From Brasilonema angustatum HA4187-MV1 (GTDB taxonomy: Bacteria; Cyanobacteriota; Cyanobacteriia; Cyanobacteriales; Nostocaceae), in assembly GCA_019359695.1 (NCBI GenBank), contig JAHHGV010000025.1, positions 61,277-125,276 of the forward strand: a DNA stretch of 64,000 bases, read 5' to 3'. The notes beneath the pieces are model-generated. The model ran no database searches and was not told the DNA's origin. It worked only from the letters and a program-made list of their open reading frames with translations. Shown piece by piece: positions 1 to 9,900 of this stretch. Both the position numbers and the translations under genes were made by a program. Numbering within the stretch: the stretch's first letter is position 1; each line of letters opens with the position of its first letter.

Positions 1-392
1 ACAACTTTGTCGGGAAATTCTACTCTGTATACATTTGGTTGAGGCGTACGCGGAGAATCAAAAGAAAAAATGACAATTGGGTACACAGGAAGCGCAAATT
101 TTTCAAACAATCGAGCGAAATAGCGAAACATTCGTCGTCCAAAGTCTGCTTGTGAATAAGCTTGGTTTTCTATATGAATCAGAAAAAATGATTCTTGCTC
201 TTTAAATTGAGCCTTGACGACTAAATCTGCTTCATACTGTTCACCCGCAGTGATATCAGTAAAAATTTCCTTGTCCAAAAATTCTAAACAATCAGATTCT
301 AAATAAGCAATAACTTCGGGGAAAAATAGCTCTAAAAACTCCACAAAAAATGTCGTCAGCAGTTCCTTAAACAGGCGATCATGATCAATCAT
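1..392 (-). CDS. Rpn-like PD-(D/E)XK nuclease/transposase-family protein, 5' part only
   Basis: About 130 N-terminal residues are readable on the minus strand before the window edge cuts the gene. It begins MIDHDRLFKELLTTFFVEF and continues into segments reading YEADLVVKAQF and FFLIHIENQ. This D...ExQ arrangement resembles the nuclease core of the Rpn (recombination-promoting nuclease) / DUF4351-type proteins that are abundant in filamentous cyanobacteria. The start ATG (392-390) overlaps the recG stop codon (391-389) as ATGA, so translation is probably coupled to recG. The C-terminal part, where a DUF4351 domain would lie, is outside the window. The family call is from remembered sequence pattern, and no function beyond DNA-related nuclease activity is claimed. 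Confidence 0.72.
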   Translation of the reverse strand, partial: MIDHDRLFKELLTTFFVEFLELFFPEVIAYLESDCLEFLDKEIFTDITAGEQYEADLVVKAQFKEQESFFLIHIENQAYSQADFGRRMFRYFARLFEKFALPVYPIVIFSFDSPRTPQPNVYRVEFPDKV

Positions 393-2914
393 GTCAAAAT
401 CGCTCCACCCATTAACCGCTCATACCGATACTTCAACTCTTCCTTCATCAAATACCAACGTTCCAAAGTTGCATCTATCTCTATCACCTTTTCGGCTGCT
501 TGTCGCGCCAAAATTAACACTTCTTCATCTTCCACTAAACTCGCCAATGTAAAATCTGGTATACCTGATTGACGAGTCCCCAAAACCTGTCCAGGACCAC
601 GAAAACGCATATCCATTTCCGAAATGAAAAAGCCATCCTGAGATTGTTCCAAAACCCTCAGACGTTGCTGTGCATCTGAACTTTTGGAACTACTCAGTAA
701 AAGACAATAGGACTTAGCTGCACCTCGACCAACACGTCCCCGGAGTTGGTGCAACTGAGATAAGCCAAAGCGCTCTGCATTTTCAATGAGCATAACTGTC
801 GCATTCGGCACATCAACACCCACCTCTACAACAGTGGTAGAAACCAAAATTTGAGTTTCATTGTTGCGGAATTTAGTAATAGCTTCATCCTTTTCGGCTG
901 AACTCATGCGACCATGAAGCAGCCCCACCTGAAACTCTGGAAAAATGCTTTCCTGTAACTTTTTATGCTCTTCTACTGCCGATCGCAAATCCAATTTTTC
1001 TGATTCTTCCACCAATGGCAAAACCACATAAGTTTGTCGTCCTTGGGCAATTTCTCGGCGGATAAGATCATAAGCATGACTACGTTGCTGATTCACGAGT
1101 ACGGTTGTCTGAATCGTTTGCCTTCCTGGTGGTAACTCATCAATCTGACTCACATCCAAATCCCCGTGTATTGTCAGCGCCAAAGTTCGAGGAATAGGAG
1201 TTGCTGTCATAGTTAATACATGGGGTTGCTCGCCTTTTTGCTGTAAACGCGCCCGTTGTTCAACTCCAAAACGGTGTTGCTCATCAATCACAACCAAACC
1301 CAATCGCATAAAGTTGACAGAATCTTGAATTAAAGCATGAGTTCCCACCAAAAGCGGCAATTCACCCGTTTCTAACTGAGCATGAATTTGTCGTCTTTTT
1401 GCTGTTTTCGTAGAACCTGTGAGTAATTCCACTGGTAAATGCAGGAGGTTAAACCAACTCACTAACTTGCGATAATGCTGTTCCGCCAAAACCTCTGTGG
1501 GAGCCATTAGTGCTGCTTGATACCCAGATTGAAGAGCAGCAAGGATAGCAATTACAGCAACAACAGTTTTACCAGAACCCACATCCCCTTGCACCAAACG
1601 ATTCATCGGTGCGGGTTTTTGCAAGTCATTGAGAATTTCGTTAATGACTCGTTGCTGTGCGTTAGTCAGTTTAAACGGCAGTATCTCGGAGAATTTTTCC
1701 AGTAATTGACCTTTTGGGGCTAGAAGCGCACTGGTTTGAGTTTCCCTGGCTTTCTGTTGACGTTGGAGTAACCCAAGTTGCAGGTAGAAAAATTCATCGA
1801 AGACGAGGCGGCGACGGGCAGCTTGGAGGCTAGCGCTGTCTGGGGGAAAGTGTATATTATTAACAGCTTCCTTCAATTCCATCAAATTATACTTATCTCG
1901 CAGACCGCTAGGCAGTGGATCTTTAAGATGGACAGTCGCAGGTAAAGCAGCAATAACTGCCTGTCGTACCAAATCCGCCCCCACTCCCTCTGTCAGCGGA
2001 TAAATAGGCACTATCCTACCAATCATTAAAGACTCAATTGTATCTCCTGGATGTCCCAAAACTTCTAGTTCTGGGTCTTCCAACGTTAGACCATATTTAC
2101 TTTCTTTGACCAACCCGCATGCCGCCACAATACTACCATTCGGGTAGCGGCGCTTGAAACTTTCCTGCCAAGCACGACTGCTATAACGTGTACCAGCAAA
2201 AAATCGGCTGATTTTGATCTGACCTGTCTGATCACGTAGCAGCACTTCTAAAATCGTCAATTTGTTGTTTTTGGGAGTCGTAAAGCAGTTACAGCGCTTC
2301 ACTGTTGCCACTATTGTCACCGTCTCCCCCGCCACCAAGTCTTGAATATTTACCTGACGAGCATAGTCAATATGGTCACGGGGATAATAGTAAAGTAAGT
2401 CACGCACGATGTATAAACCAAGACGTGCTAAATTAGCAGCTTTTCTAATGCCTATTTCTGCTAAATCACTCAACTTTTGGTCTAAGTTAGGAGCAAGTCT
2501 CCGACTCACCTCAGCAACAATTTGAGATTTTGGATTTTGGATTTTGGATTTCGAGAATGAGGAGTAGGAAGATGAGGAAGGTATTGCTGCGTTATCTGCC
2601 TTATCTGCCTCATCTCCCCTTGCTTCCCCTCCCCCTTCAACCACTTGCTGAACTTGGTACAGATATCTGCGAGTTTCTGCTACTAAGTGTTGTCTATCTT
2701 CCAGTTCCAGATTGGGATAATCAGCAAATTCAGTTGCCAACTGTTGCCAGCGACGACGTTCAATACCAGGTAAGCCTGTGGGGAATTTGCCAAAAGTCAG
2801 GGTAAGAAACTCACTGAAGCGGTATTGTTTGCCCAGCAAATCAGTAAAGCCTTTTTCTGCTTCTATTGCCAAAGCTTTCTGTAATCGTATCCAATCTGGT
2901 TTGTCAGTAGTCAT
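389..2914 (-). CDS. recG: ATP-dependent DNA helicase RecG
   Basis: An 841-residue superfamily 2 helicase that remodels stalled forks and branched DNA. After a cyanobacterial N-terminal extension (about 1-135) comes the wedge/OB region (about 150-300). The helicase core has Walker A GDVGSGKT near residue 440, the DEQH box near 541 and the QLRGRVGRG motif VI. Residues 93-133 are a low-complexity insert (GGGEARGDEADKAD, then SSSSYSSFSKSK, then KIQNPKSQI). Its DNA, around 2515-2640, resembles the intergenic 'ttttggatttt' repeats of these genomes. The start is uncertain: the ATG at 2914 lies inside a 21-bp tandem repeat that supplies several further ATGs upstream. The gene is followed by an overlapping Rpn-like gene. 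Confidence 0.95.
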   Translation of the reverse strand: MTTDKPDWIRLQKALAIEAEKGFTDLLGKQYRFSEFLTLTFGKFPTGLPGIERRRWQQLATEFADYPNLELEDRQHLVAETRRYLYQVQQVVEGGGEARGDEADKADNAAIPSSSSYSSFSKSKIQNPKSQIVAEVSRRLAPNLDQKLSDLAEIGIRKAANLARLGLYIVRDLLYYYPRDHIDYARQVNIQDLVAGETVTIVATVKRCNCFTTPKNNKLTILEVLLRDQTGQIKISRFFAGTRYSSRAWQESFKRRYPNGSIVAACGLVKESKYGLTLEDPELEVLGHPGDTIESLMIGRIVPIYPLTEGVGADLVRQAVIAALPATVHLKDPLPSGLRDKYNLMELKEAVNNIHFPPDSASLQAARRRLVFDEFFYLQLGLLQRQQKARETQTSALLAPKGQLLEKFSEILPFKLTNAQQRVINEILNDLQKPAPMNRLVQGDVGSGKTVVAVIAILAALQSGYQAALMAPTEVLAEQHYRKLVSWFNLLHLPVELLTGSTKTAKRRQIHAQLETGELPLLVGTHALIQDSVNFMRLGLVVIDEQHRFGVEQRARLQQKGEQPHVLTMTATPIPRTLALTIHGDLDVSQIDELPPGRQTIQTTVLVNQQRSHAYDLIRREIAQGRQTYVVLPLVEESEKLDLRSAVEEHKKLQESIFPEFQVGLLHGRMSSAEKDEAITKFRNNETQILVSTTVVEVGVDVPNATVMLIENAERFGLSQLHQLRGRVGRGAAKSYCLLLSSSKSSDAQQRLRVLEQSQDGFFISEMDMRFRGPGQVLGTRQSGIPDFTLASLVEDEEVLILARQAAEKVIEIDATLERWYLMKEELKYRYERLMGGAILT

Positions 2915-2959
2915 TAGTCATTAGTCAGTAGTCATTAGTCATTAGTCAGTAGTCATTAG
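2905..2959. repeat. 21-bp tandem repeat, about 2.6 copies, over the recG start
   Basis: The unit cagtagtcattagtcattag-t is repeated at 2905, 2926 and, partially, at 2947-2959. It consists of the heptamer variants agtcatt and agtcagt. It overlaps the recG start codon and its presumed ribosome-binding region, and matches the short tandemly repeated repetitive (STRR-like) sequences typical of heterocystous cyanobacteria. Confidence 0.85.
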
Positions 2960-2981
2960 ACTTCGGACAAAAAACAGATCA

Positions 2982-4001
2982 CTAATCCTCAGACCAAATT
3001 GCACGCCATGCTGCTTCAGCTTGGGCAACTGAACGTTCCCGCTGTTTTTTTTGATACTCTTGCCCTCGTCTACGAAGCTGCAGTAAGACACTGTGAATCT
3101 GCTTGCGATTAGACGAGAGTGTCGGATCAGCAAACTCAATTTCCCCAAGCCGCAGATTAATAGCCATGATTTGTGTCAAGTTAGAGTCTTCTGATTGCAG
3201 ATCATTATCAATTTCAACAACCAAGTTTAGTAGATTGGGTGGTCCTGGCATCACTTCAGCAGAAGCTTCTGAAGCAGCTGCTGCAGCTGCTTCTAAAATC
3301 GGTTCTGGTAATTTTTTTGGTAAGATCCCTGCTTTTTGTAAGCGAAGATTAGCCTCACGAGAAACTCTTTTGAGCTTTTCTTGTGTCAGTCTTTCTATAT
3401 TCTGTTGCCATTTTACTAGTTCTACAGGGTTAGAGGTGTTTGGAAAAGACGACACGCTTTGTAGCGAGGATAAAGAGAATAAAGTTGAGGAGGTTAGAGA
3501 AGTTGGAGGAGTTGAGGAGGATAGGGAAGTTGGGGGAGTTAAGGAGGATAGGGAAGTTGGGGGAGTTGGGGCAGTTGGTGAAGTGGTTAGGGGAGTTAGG
3601 GAAGTGGGAGAAGTGGGTAGAGTTACGGGAGTAAAAGACGAAGGTTGATCTGTTTGCTTATCCTCATCAATTTCCTCATCTTCGTTGTGTTGTTCCTGTT
3701 CTTCCTTATGCTGCTCTTGTTCAGTCTTGATAAGAGATTGTAACTGCTGGGCTGTTTGTTGACCCAACTTACGAATAGCTTGTTGCAATTGTTGTCGCTG
3801 ATTCAATGACAAACTCAAAAAGGTTTCAGGATACCCTTGAGTACACAGGTGATAAGTCGCTAGAATCAGTTGCCTTTGTACGGTTTGCCCCAATGCGGTT
3901 AAATAATTTGTGTAGGCGCTTCGGAGTTCTTTTGCGATCGCCTGTATTGCTTCTTCTAATGCTAATATCTCTCGTTCAATTTGCTCGATTGCTTTCGCCA
4001 T
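2982..4001 (-). CDS. Conserved coiled-coil protein with a Ser/Thr/Pro-rich linker
   Basis: A 339-residue protein with no recognised enzymatic motif. Residues 1-92 are helical and rich in Q, E and L (coiled-coil-like). Residues 93-118 are very acidic and charged. Residues 119-190 are a Thr/Ser/Pro/Leu linker built on variants of TPPTSLSS. Residues 195-339 are again helical, with an Ala-rich stretch (EAAAAAASEASAE) and a charged C-terminus. The linker is encoded by degenerate repeats at about 3432-3650. It lies upstream of recG on the same strand with a short repeat-filled gap, so cotranscription is possible. No function is assigned. Confidence 0.75.
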   Translation of the reverse strand: MAKAIEQIEREILALEEAIQAIAKELRSAYTNYLTALGQTVQRQLILATYHLCTQGYPETFLSLSLNQRQQLQQAIRKLGQQTAQQLQSLIKTEQEQHKEEQEQHNEDEEIDEDKQTDQPSSFTPVTLPTSPTSLTPLTTSPTAPTPPTSLSSLTPPTSLSSSTPPTSLTSSTLFSLSSLQSVSSFPNTSNPVELVKWQQNIERLTQEKLKRVSREANLRLQKAGILPKKLPEPILEAAAAAASEASAEVMPGPPNLLNLVVEIDNDLQSEDSNLTQIMAINLRLGEIEFADPTLSSNRKQIHSVLLQLRRRGQEYQKKQRERSVAQAEAAWRAIWSED

Positions 4002-4285
4002 ATCTTCTTGCTATCATGCATCTGAACCTTATTATGGTACAAATGTATTTATTGTTTTTCAATAATCACCCAAAGAATTTTGGAATCTTGGGTTTTTGGA
4101 TATGAATTTTGGATTGAGACAAAGATACACACTTTCATCTATAGTAACGTTGACTCAATGTGTTAAAAACCTGATATTTCGTTGAGTTTGAATGAAAAAC
4201 AGGTCAGCTAAACTTGCCTGACCTGTTAAGTTAAATAGTCTTGTGTCACCTATCTTTTACCGATAACTAATGACAAATGACTCAA

Positions 4286-5230
4286 TTACTTGCTACCCAT
4301 TTGTGCAGCAACTTCTTCTGCAAAGTTACTTTCTTGCTTTTCAATGCCCTCCCCGAGGATATAGCGAATGAAGCGACGAACTTGGATACTGTCGCCCAGT
4401 TTTGAAGCGTTTTGCTTAATCAATTCTTCTACTGTGATACTCTGATCGCGAATATAAGGTTGATCTAACAAACTCATTTCTTGTAGACGTTTTTCAATCC
4501 GTCCTTGAACAATCTTTTCTTTGATGTTCTGTGGCTTGTTTGCCAAGTCATCCCGCCCCATTTCAATATCCTTTTCTTTTTGGGCAACTTGATCAGGAAT
4601 TTCGCCTACGTTCACGTACTCAACGTTTGGACAAGCCGCAACTTGCATGGCTATACTCCGTGTTAGAGTTTGAAACTCGCTACGATCACTCACTGAATCG
4701 TTTTGATTGTTTAGTTCGACTAACACACCAACTCGACCACCAGTATGGATATAGCTGTCTACTATCCCTTTTGTATCTTTGGAGAGTGCGAATTTGGTAA
4801 AGCGACGCAGTTGGATATTTTCACCAAGTTGACCACTCATTTGCTTGATGAAATCTTCTACGTTAACACTTTCATCTTCAATGTAAGGTTGAGCAAGCAT
4901 TGTCTCAACATTTTCAGCAGTCGTTGCTTGCTTCGCCAGATTTTGAACTAGGGCTTTGAAAGCTTCGTTACGGGCAACAAAATCAGTTTGGCAGTTGACT
5001 TCTATGAGCACACCAACCTCACCTCCGGGTTGAATGTATGTATCCACCAGACCTTCTGCCGCAATACGTCCTGCGCCCTTATCGGCTTTGGCGATGCCCT
5101 TTTGTCGCAGCCACTCGATGGCCTTTTCTATGTCACCGTCACTTTCTTTTAGCGCCTTCTTGCAGTCCATCATACCAGCACCAGTTTTCTGACGTAGCTC
5201 TTGGACTAGTTTCGCAGATATTTCCGCCAT
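4286..5230 (-). CDS. tsf: Translation elongation factor Ts
   Basis: A 314-residue EF-Ts, the guanine-nucleotide exchange factor that recycles EF-Tu. The N-terminal UBA-like segment and the exchange signature [12 protein letters not shown] are intact, followed by the two-fold repeated core ([15 protein letters not shown], then [14 protein letters not shown]). Two related C-terminal segments ([17 protein letters not shown] and [17 protein letters not shown]) are typical of cyanobacterial EF-Ts. It lies downstream of rpsB in the classic rpsB-tsf order, but 439 bp separate the two genes here. Confidence 0.97.
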   Translation of the reverse strand: MAEISAKLVQELRQKTGAGMMDCKKALKESDGDIEKAIEWLRQKGIAKADKGAGRIAAEGLVDTYIQPGGEVGVLIEVNCQTDFVARNEAFKALVQNLAKQATTAENVETMLAQPYIEDESVNVEDFIKQMSGQLGENIQLRRFTKFALSKDTKGIVDSYIHTGGRVGVLVELNNQNDSVSDRSEFQTLTRSIAMQVAACPNVEYVNVGEIPDQVAQKEKDIEMGRDDLANKPQNIKEKIVQGRIEKRLQEMSLLDQPYIRDQSITVEELIKQNASKLGDSIQVRRFIRYILGEGIEKQESNFAEEVAAQMGSK

Positions 5231-5669
5231 GTTGCCTCAATTCCTACTTCATTGACAGTTTTAATTATTCTCAAATAAAATTTTGAGTTCTGAATTTTAA
5301 CAAAGTCCTGAGTTATGAGTTGTGAGTACTCAATCAAAAGAACTCACCCTCCGGGTTCGGCAGTTTGCTTATGCCGACGACGGCAGTTCCTTCAAGTCGG
5401 GCATTGGCCGCTCAACGCACTGCATTGGGAACCCTTTCAGCAAAGCTGGCACAAAGGACTAGTACTTGATGAGGCTCTCCCTCAAGGTTGTTCCAGAGTT
5501 GGAAACCCTCATTCGAGCGCTACTTCACCCCCGCACTGCCTTACCATTTAGGACTAAACTTGGGATTTTACCTGCGGCTGTTTACTCAGAAATAGAAAGT
5601 ACCACTAAGTACCGAGTATTACTATTTTACTCGGCACTCGGCACTCAACACTCAAGACTTAGCAGGCAA
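5231..5669. other. rpsB-tsf spacer with repetitive sequence, no gene
   Basis: This 439-bp spacer splits a normally compact operon. The part near 5340-5440 has the palindrome-rich character of Nostocales interspersed repeats (cggcagtttgcttatgccg, then cgacggcagttccttcaag). The part near 5600-5655 is a tandem of 'ctcggcactc/aacactcaa' units. Open frames through it have no gene-like features. I see no tRNA or clear terminator. Confidence 0.6.
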
Positions 5670-6467
5670 TTATTCTTCTTCTTCGTCGTTGGGAATCGCC
5701 AAGCCAGAGTAATCGGCTTCACCTTCCTCGTAGTCGTAGTCTTCCTCTGCGCCGTCGTAATCTTCGTAATCTTCTGCATCCAATTGACCGTGACGACCTT
5801 CATAAATGGCGTCTGCCAATTTGCCTACTATCAACTTAATTGACCGAATGGCGTCATCATTTGCTGGGATGGGAATATCTACGACATCTGGGTCACAGTT
5901 AGTATCCAGCATGGACACAATGGGAATTGACAACTTTTGGCATTCTTGTACTGCGTTATACTCCCGCCGTTGATCTACAATCACAACCACATCGGGAACT
6001 TTCCGCATAGCTTTTATTCCACCCAGATATTTCTGAAGCTTCGCCATTTCCCGACGTAACATTGAGGCTTCTTTTTTTGGCAGCAAATCAAGAGCGCCAT
6101 TTTCTTCCCGACGTTCCAAATCTTTGAGGCGATCTACGCGGGTTTTGATAGTCGCCCAGTTAGTGAGCATTCCACCCAACCAACGCTGGTTAATGTAGTG
6201 AGAACCACAACGGGCAGCTTCTTGAGCAATGATTCCTGCTGCTTGGCGCTTCGTACCAACAAACAAGAATTTCTTGCCTGCCTCAGCTTGTGACCTCATG
6301 TACGCATAAGCTTCTTCCATCAACTGGGCAGTCTGCACCAAGTCGATGATGTGTACTCCATTACGAGAAGTGTAAATGTATGGAGACATTTTTGGATTCC
6401 ATCTACGGGTTTGATGCCCAAAGTGAACCCCAGACTCCATCATTTGAGCCAATGAAACAACAGGCAT
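5670..6467 (-). CDS. rpsB: 30S ribosomal protein S2
   Basis: A 265-residue S2 protein of the small ribosomal subunit. It starts [19 protein letters not shown] and carries the family hallmarks [32 protein letters not shown] and [12 protein letters not shown]. The ATG at 6467 is chosen over an upstream in-frame start because family N-termini begin here and an AGGAGT Shine-Dalgarno precedes it by seven bases. The C-terminal ~35 residues are an acidic tail ([19 protein letters not shown]) of the kind seen in cyanobacterial S2. It is first in the rpsB-tsf pair. Confidence 0.97.
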   Translation of the reverse strand: MPVVSLAQMMESGVHFGHQTRRWNPKMSPYIYTSRNGVHIIDLVQTAQLMEEAYAYMRSQAEAGKKFLFVGTKRQAAGIIAQEAARCGSHYINQRWLGGMLTNWATIKTRVDRLKDLERREENGALDLLPKKEASMLRREMAKLQKYLGGIKAMRKVPDVVVIVDQRREYNAVQECQKLSIPIVSMLDTNCDPDVVDIPIPANDDAIRSIKLIVGKLADAIYEGRHGQLDAEDYEDYDGAEEDYDYEEGEADYSGLAIPNDEEEE

Positions 6468-6682
6468 GTTTTTTACTCCTATTCGGGTTAAACCTCCATT
6501 CAGGCGTATTTCCAAAACCAGGAAACACCCGAACTCCTGAATGTGCGAGATTAATTAACCATACTAAGGTAACATAGTTGTGCCAACTATTGGGGAATTA
6601 GAAATGTTGAGAAAATACGACATTTAAAAGAGGAAATTACTACATCTGTACAAGGACAAAGCCAATCCCCCAGAGTTTCTTT

Positions 6683-7636
6683 TCAAGTTGCCTTTTGCAT
6701 TTGGGAGTAAGCTTGATAAACACCCTTGACGTTATACCAGTTCAGAAAAATTCGAGCAGCTTCTAACGCTAACTGTGGTTTTCCCAAATCAATTAGCCAT
6801 TGCAAAAATGGTGCCATTGTACGTTCGTTGAGGATGCCATTCAATGATAAAATTCCCCAAAGTAAGCGATGCAACCAAGTCATTTGAATCATCATTCGCA
6901 CTTCCCAAGTAGGATGCTTTTGATAAAACAACACTCCCATACGTCCACGCTGAACTTCTTTATCGATCAAGCTTGGCACTTGTTGTAAGTTAAAGGGTGG
7001 ATGCCAGTGATACCCAACAGCATCTGGACATTTGATAAGTTTTAACCCAAGATTTTTGAGTCTAACACCCAGTTCTAAATCTTCCCAACCATAAAGTTGA
7101 AAATGAGTGTCAAAAAGTCCAGCTTTCTCCAACCAGTGCTTGGGGATGGCTACATTTCCTGTAGCAAAAAAAGCTGCAGAAAAATCTGTTATTTTGTACG
7201 GTTCAGAAGTGGGGTTGTCAAAATTACAAGTATTAATGACTGCACCATATGTGAAGAAGCGATCGCCCCCCAATTTTTCCTTGCCTTGTATCAACGCATC
7301 AGCGTGGGCTTGCAGGAAATTCTCCGTCACAACTAAATCACTATCAATAAAAATAATAGTGTCCCCTAATGCCTTTTCTACTCCCAAATTTCGCGCTGCT
7401 GCTGGTCCTGCGTGGTTTTGATGAAACGTTTTCACATGGGGAAATTCGCCTTTATGCGCTTCCAACCATTCCAATGTGCCATCATCAGAACCATCGTCCA
7501 CCAAGACAATTTCGTAACCAGTCATTGAACTTGACGGACTCAGTTGCTGCGTCTCCAAAGCTATAAGACACTTTTCTAAAATTGGCTTACGATTGTAAGT
7601 CGGAATAACAACACTAAAAAACACAGTCTCACCCAC
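6683..7636 (-). CDS. Family 2 glycosyltransferase
   Basis: A 317-residue GT-A fold transferase. It has the nucleotide-binding start FSVVIPTYNR (8-17), the VDDGSDDG motif near 46-53, a DxD-type IDSDLVV near 96 and a GWEDLELGVRL segment (acceptor/catalytic ED) near 185. It is soluble, without clear membrane segments. It presumably transfers a sugar from a nucleotide-sugar to a glycolipid or exopolysaccharide intermediate. The donor and acceptor cannot be read from sequence. It stands alone between rpsB and the PEP-CTERM gene. Confidence 0.9.
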   Translation of the reverse strand: MGETVFFSVVIPTYNRKPILEKCLIALETQQLSPSSSMTGYEIVLVDDGSDDGTLEWLEAHKGEFPHVKTFHQNHAGPAAARNLGVEKALGDTIIFIDSDLVVTENFLQAHADALIQGKEKLGGDRFFTYGAVINTCNFDNPTSEPYKITDFSAAFFATGNVAIPKHWLEKAGLFDTHFQLYGWEDLELGVRLKNLGLKLIKCPDAVGYHWHPPFNLQQVPSLIDKEVQRGRMGVLFYQKHPTWEVRMMIQMTWLHRLLWGILSLNGILNERTMAPFLQWLIDLGKPQLALEAARIFLNWYNVKGVYQAYSQMQKAT

Positions 7637-7761
7637 AACAGTAAATAATTCAAAATGGACTGCGTCCCGCTACGCTAACAAAATTCAAAATTCAAAAACG
7701 AGCGTGCTAGTCTACCTCCAGGATAGGACAATAAGGACTACAGCAGTGTTCCCTAAAGCTA

Positions 7762-7795
7762 AACCACCCCAGTCCTTCTCGGTTTTGAGGTGGTT
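7762..7795 (-). terminator. Possible terminator hairpin 3' of the PEP-CTERM gene
   Basis: AACCACC at 7762-7768 pairs perfectly with GGTGGTT at 7789-7795, about 40 bp beyond the stop of the PEP-CTERM gene. There is no strong T-tract on the minus strand, so termination is only a guess. Confidence 0.35.
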
Positions 7796-7832
7796 AAAAT
7801 GAATTTTATGGCGCTACGATTTGCAGCTTTTT

Positions 7833-8498
7833 TCAGTTGAAAGTCTTTTTACGATGGTGTTTGCGCAATAGAAAACCTGCTCCAAGTACACCCAAGCCGA
7901 CTAGCGCTGGAGTAACTGTTGGTTCTGGAACTGCCCGAGGAGTCCGCAAGGAGAATTTCAGGATAGCGTTACCGGTAGAAGGAGTTCCTGGGGGAGCAAG
8001 TGCATCCTCCTCAGTAAAATCTATTTTGCCTGTAGCGTTTTGGAATATGCCCATTCCATTGGTAATAGTTATAGTACCACCACCTTTAATTGTGCCTGCG
8101 ATGGGGTTAATTTCAGCGCTGTCATTCGCTGTTCCAAATAACTTATTGACACCATCACCGTAGTATATGTCGCCAAGTGTTTTGCCTTCTATGCCAAATA
8201 CGGTTGGATCTGAATTGAATCTGGTAAATGTGTTGGCTCCACGAGACTCAGATTGTCCATAAGTATTGCTAGTAAATTTAGTCAATCCGTGAGGAGCATC
8301 AGCATTTTCTCCTGTGATGGTTGCCCTTAGAATGTTCTGTTCTGGTAGGAATGGGTTAATCTCGACTGATGTCTTATAGTTAGTAGTAAATTCATAGGTA
8401 TTATAGGTAGCCTGGGCACTCGCGCTTTGTACATTTAACCCGAAACCACTGAAAGCTAAAGCTACTGGTATAAACCATTTGATGTGTAAACGGAGCAT
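7833..8498 (-). CDS. PEP-CTERM sorting-domain protein
   Basis: A 221-residue exported protein. It has an N-terminal signal peptide (hydrophobic VALAFSGFGL, then SASA|QA) and a C-terminal sorting signal: VPEP, a hydrophobic helix (ALVGLGVLGAGFLL) and a basic RKHHRKK tail. This tripartite end is recognised by exosortase in bacteria with PEP-CTERM systems. The middle is Thr/Asn/Gly-rich and probably beta-rich, without a known catalytic motif. No exosortase gene is in this window. Role inferred only as cell-surface or matrix-associated. Confidence 0.88.
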   Translation of the reverse strand: MLRLHIKWFIPVALAFSGFGLNVQSASAQATYNTYEFTTNYKTSVEINPFLPEQNILRATITGENADAPHGLTKFTSNTYGQSESRGANTFTRFNSDPTVFGIEGKTLGDIYYGDGVNKLFGTANDSAEINPIAGTIKGGGTITITNGMGIFQNATGKIDFTEEDALAPPGTPSTGNAILKFSLRTPRAVPEPTVTPALVGLGVLGAGFLLRKHHRKKTFN

Positions 8499-8774
8499 AA
8501 TTTACCGTATATTCTATGTTAATTAGACACTGAGTATAAACACATAAATTGTCTTAATTAATAGTACGTAATAATTAGGAAAGTCGTAATAAATTTGTTA
8601 TAAAGCAGTCGTAAAGTCATTGTGAAATTGAGTTAAACAAGATTTGTGCTATTTAATACACAATAGAAAACGTACTGCAATACAAAACGTCACTTGTCTA
8701 GTAATGCCCGCGGTAAGTTAATTTGTGGACATTATTAATGCTAAAAATCTCATTTACATGGAGTTATTTAAATC

Positions 8775-9752
8775 ATGCTTTTAGAGCAAGATTGCAATTG
8801 TAGGTGTTCAGATAGTTTTGTTAATCAAAATCAAAACAGCCAAAAAACCCAGCATTTATCAATAACTGTTTGTTTACTTGCTGGGTTTTTTGTTGCTGAG
8901 TGGAGTGTCGGTTTGTGGAGTGGAAGTTTATCTCTACAGGCAGATGCAGAACATATTCTTTCTGACATCGCGGCTTTGGGAATATCGCTGTTTGCCAGTT
9001 GGTTAGTACAGCAACCTGCTGCTGCAAGGGCAACATTTGGATATCGCCATATTGAAATTATGGCGGCTTTGGTAAATGGCTTAAGTTTACTTGTGATTGC
9101 TATTTTCATTTGTTGGGAAGCAATTCACCGCTTTCAAAGTCCACAAGAAATTTCAGGCTTGCCCATGTTAGGGGTAGCCATGTTAGGTTTAATCGTCAAT
9201 TTGCTCAATATAACTTTGCTGCATCCCCACTCTCACGATGATCTCAATCTACGGGGTGCTGTGCTTCATATTATCGCTGATACTGCTAGTTCTGTGGGTG
9301 TGATAATTGCTGCTATTGTGATTCACTTTTGGAATTGGTTATGGGCAGATACAGCTATTAGCTTAGTAGTTGCAGGCTTTATGATCTTAAGTGCTTTGCC
9401 ACTTGTCCGAGAAAGTCTCTCAATTCTTTTGGAGTATGCACCAAAATCAATTAACCCTGCTGATGTAGAAGTTTTTCTGAGATCTTTTCCTCATGTTTTG
9501 CAGGTGGAAAAACTCTATATTTGGAGAATAAGCAGAGAACAGATCATGCTTTGTGCTCATCTGAGTGTGGATTGTGCGACTGTTGAACAACGCGATCGCC
9601 TACTTGGGCAACTACAAACTCATCTAGAGCAAACTTTTGCCATCAATCAGATAACTTTACAACTCACTCACCCCAAGTCTTTAGCAGTAATGCCAATTCA
9701 TCCTTTGTTCAAGCAAGATTTAATTTCAATGCTATCCGTAGAAAAGAAATAA
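8775..9752 (+). CDS. Cation diffusion facilitator (CDF) metal exporter
   Basis: A 325-residue CzcD/ZitB-type transporter with about six membrane helices. It would export Zn2+ or similar divalent cations in exchange for protons. The TM2 metal-site motif ADAEHILSD (H60, D64) and the TM5 HxxxD (H165-D169, HIIADTASS) are both present. A His-rich loop HPHSHDD (150-156) lies between TM4 and TM5, and a Cys-rich N-terminus (CNCRC) may also bind metal. The C-terminal cytoplasmic domain is about residues 220-310. It is followed 148 bp later by argG. Metal specificity is inferred only from the family. Confidence 0.92.
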   Translation: MLLEQDCNCRCSDSFVNQNQNSQKTQHLSITVCLLAGFFVAEWSVGLWSGSLSLQADAEHILSDIAALGISLFASWLVQQPAAARATFGYRHIEIMAALVNGLSLLVIAIFICWEAIHRFQSPQEISGLPMLGVAMLGLIVNLLNITLLHPHSHDDLNLRGAVLHIIADTASSVGVIIAAIVIHFWNWLWADTAISLVVAGFMILSALPLVRESLSILLEYAPKSINPADVEVFLRSFPHVLQVEKLYIWRISREQIMLCAHLSVDCATVEQRDRLLGQLQTHLEQTFAINQITLQLTHPKSLAVMPIHPLFKQDLISMLSVEKK

Positions 9753-9900
9753 TGACAATAAAGGATTTGGATCACATCACAGATTGATCTAAATTATTGA
9801 AAATATAGACACATTATGATAATGTCATTGAGTTGAAAAATAAACGTAAATAGGTTAGATAGTAATGACTCATTGTTGAGTTTTGCTATTGGAGAGACAA

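Noticed and set aside
5315..5843. Open frames in the rpsB-tsf spacer
   Set aside because: They follow interspersed repeats and overlap rpsB antisense, with no RBS.
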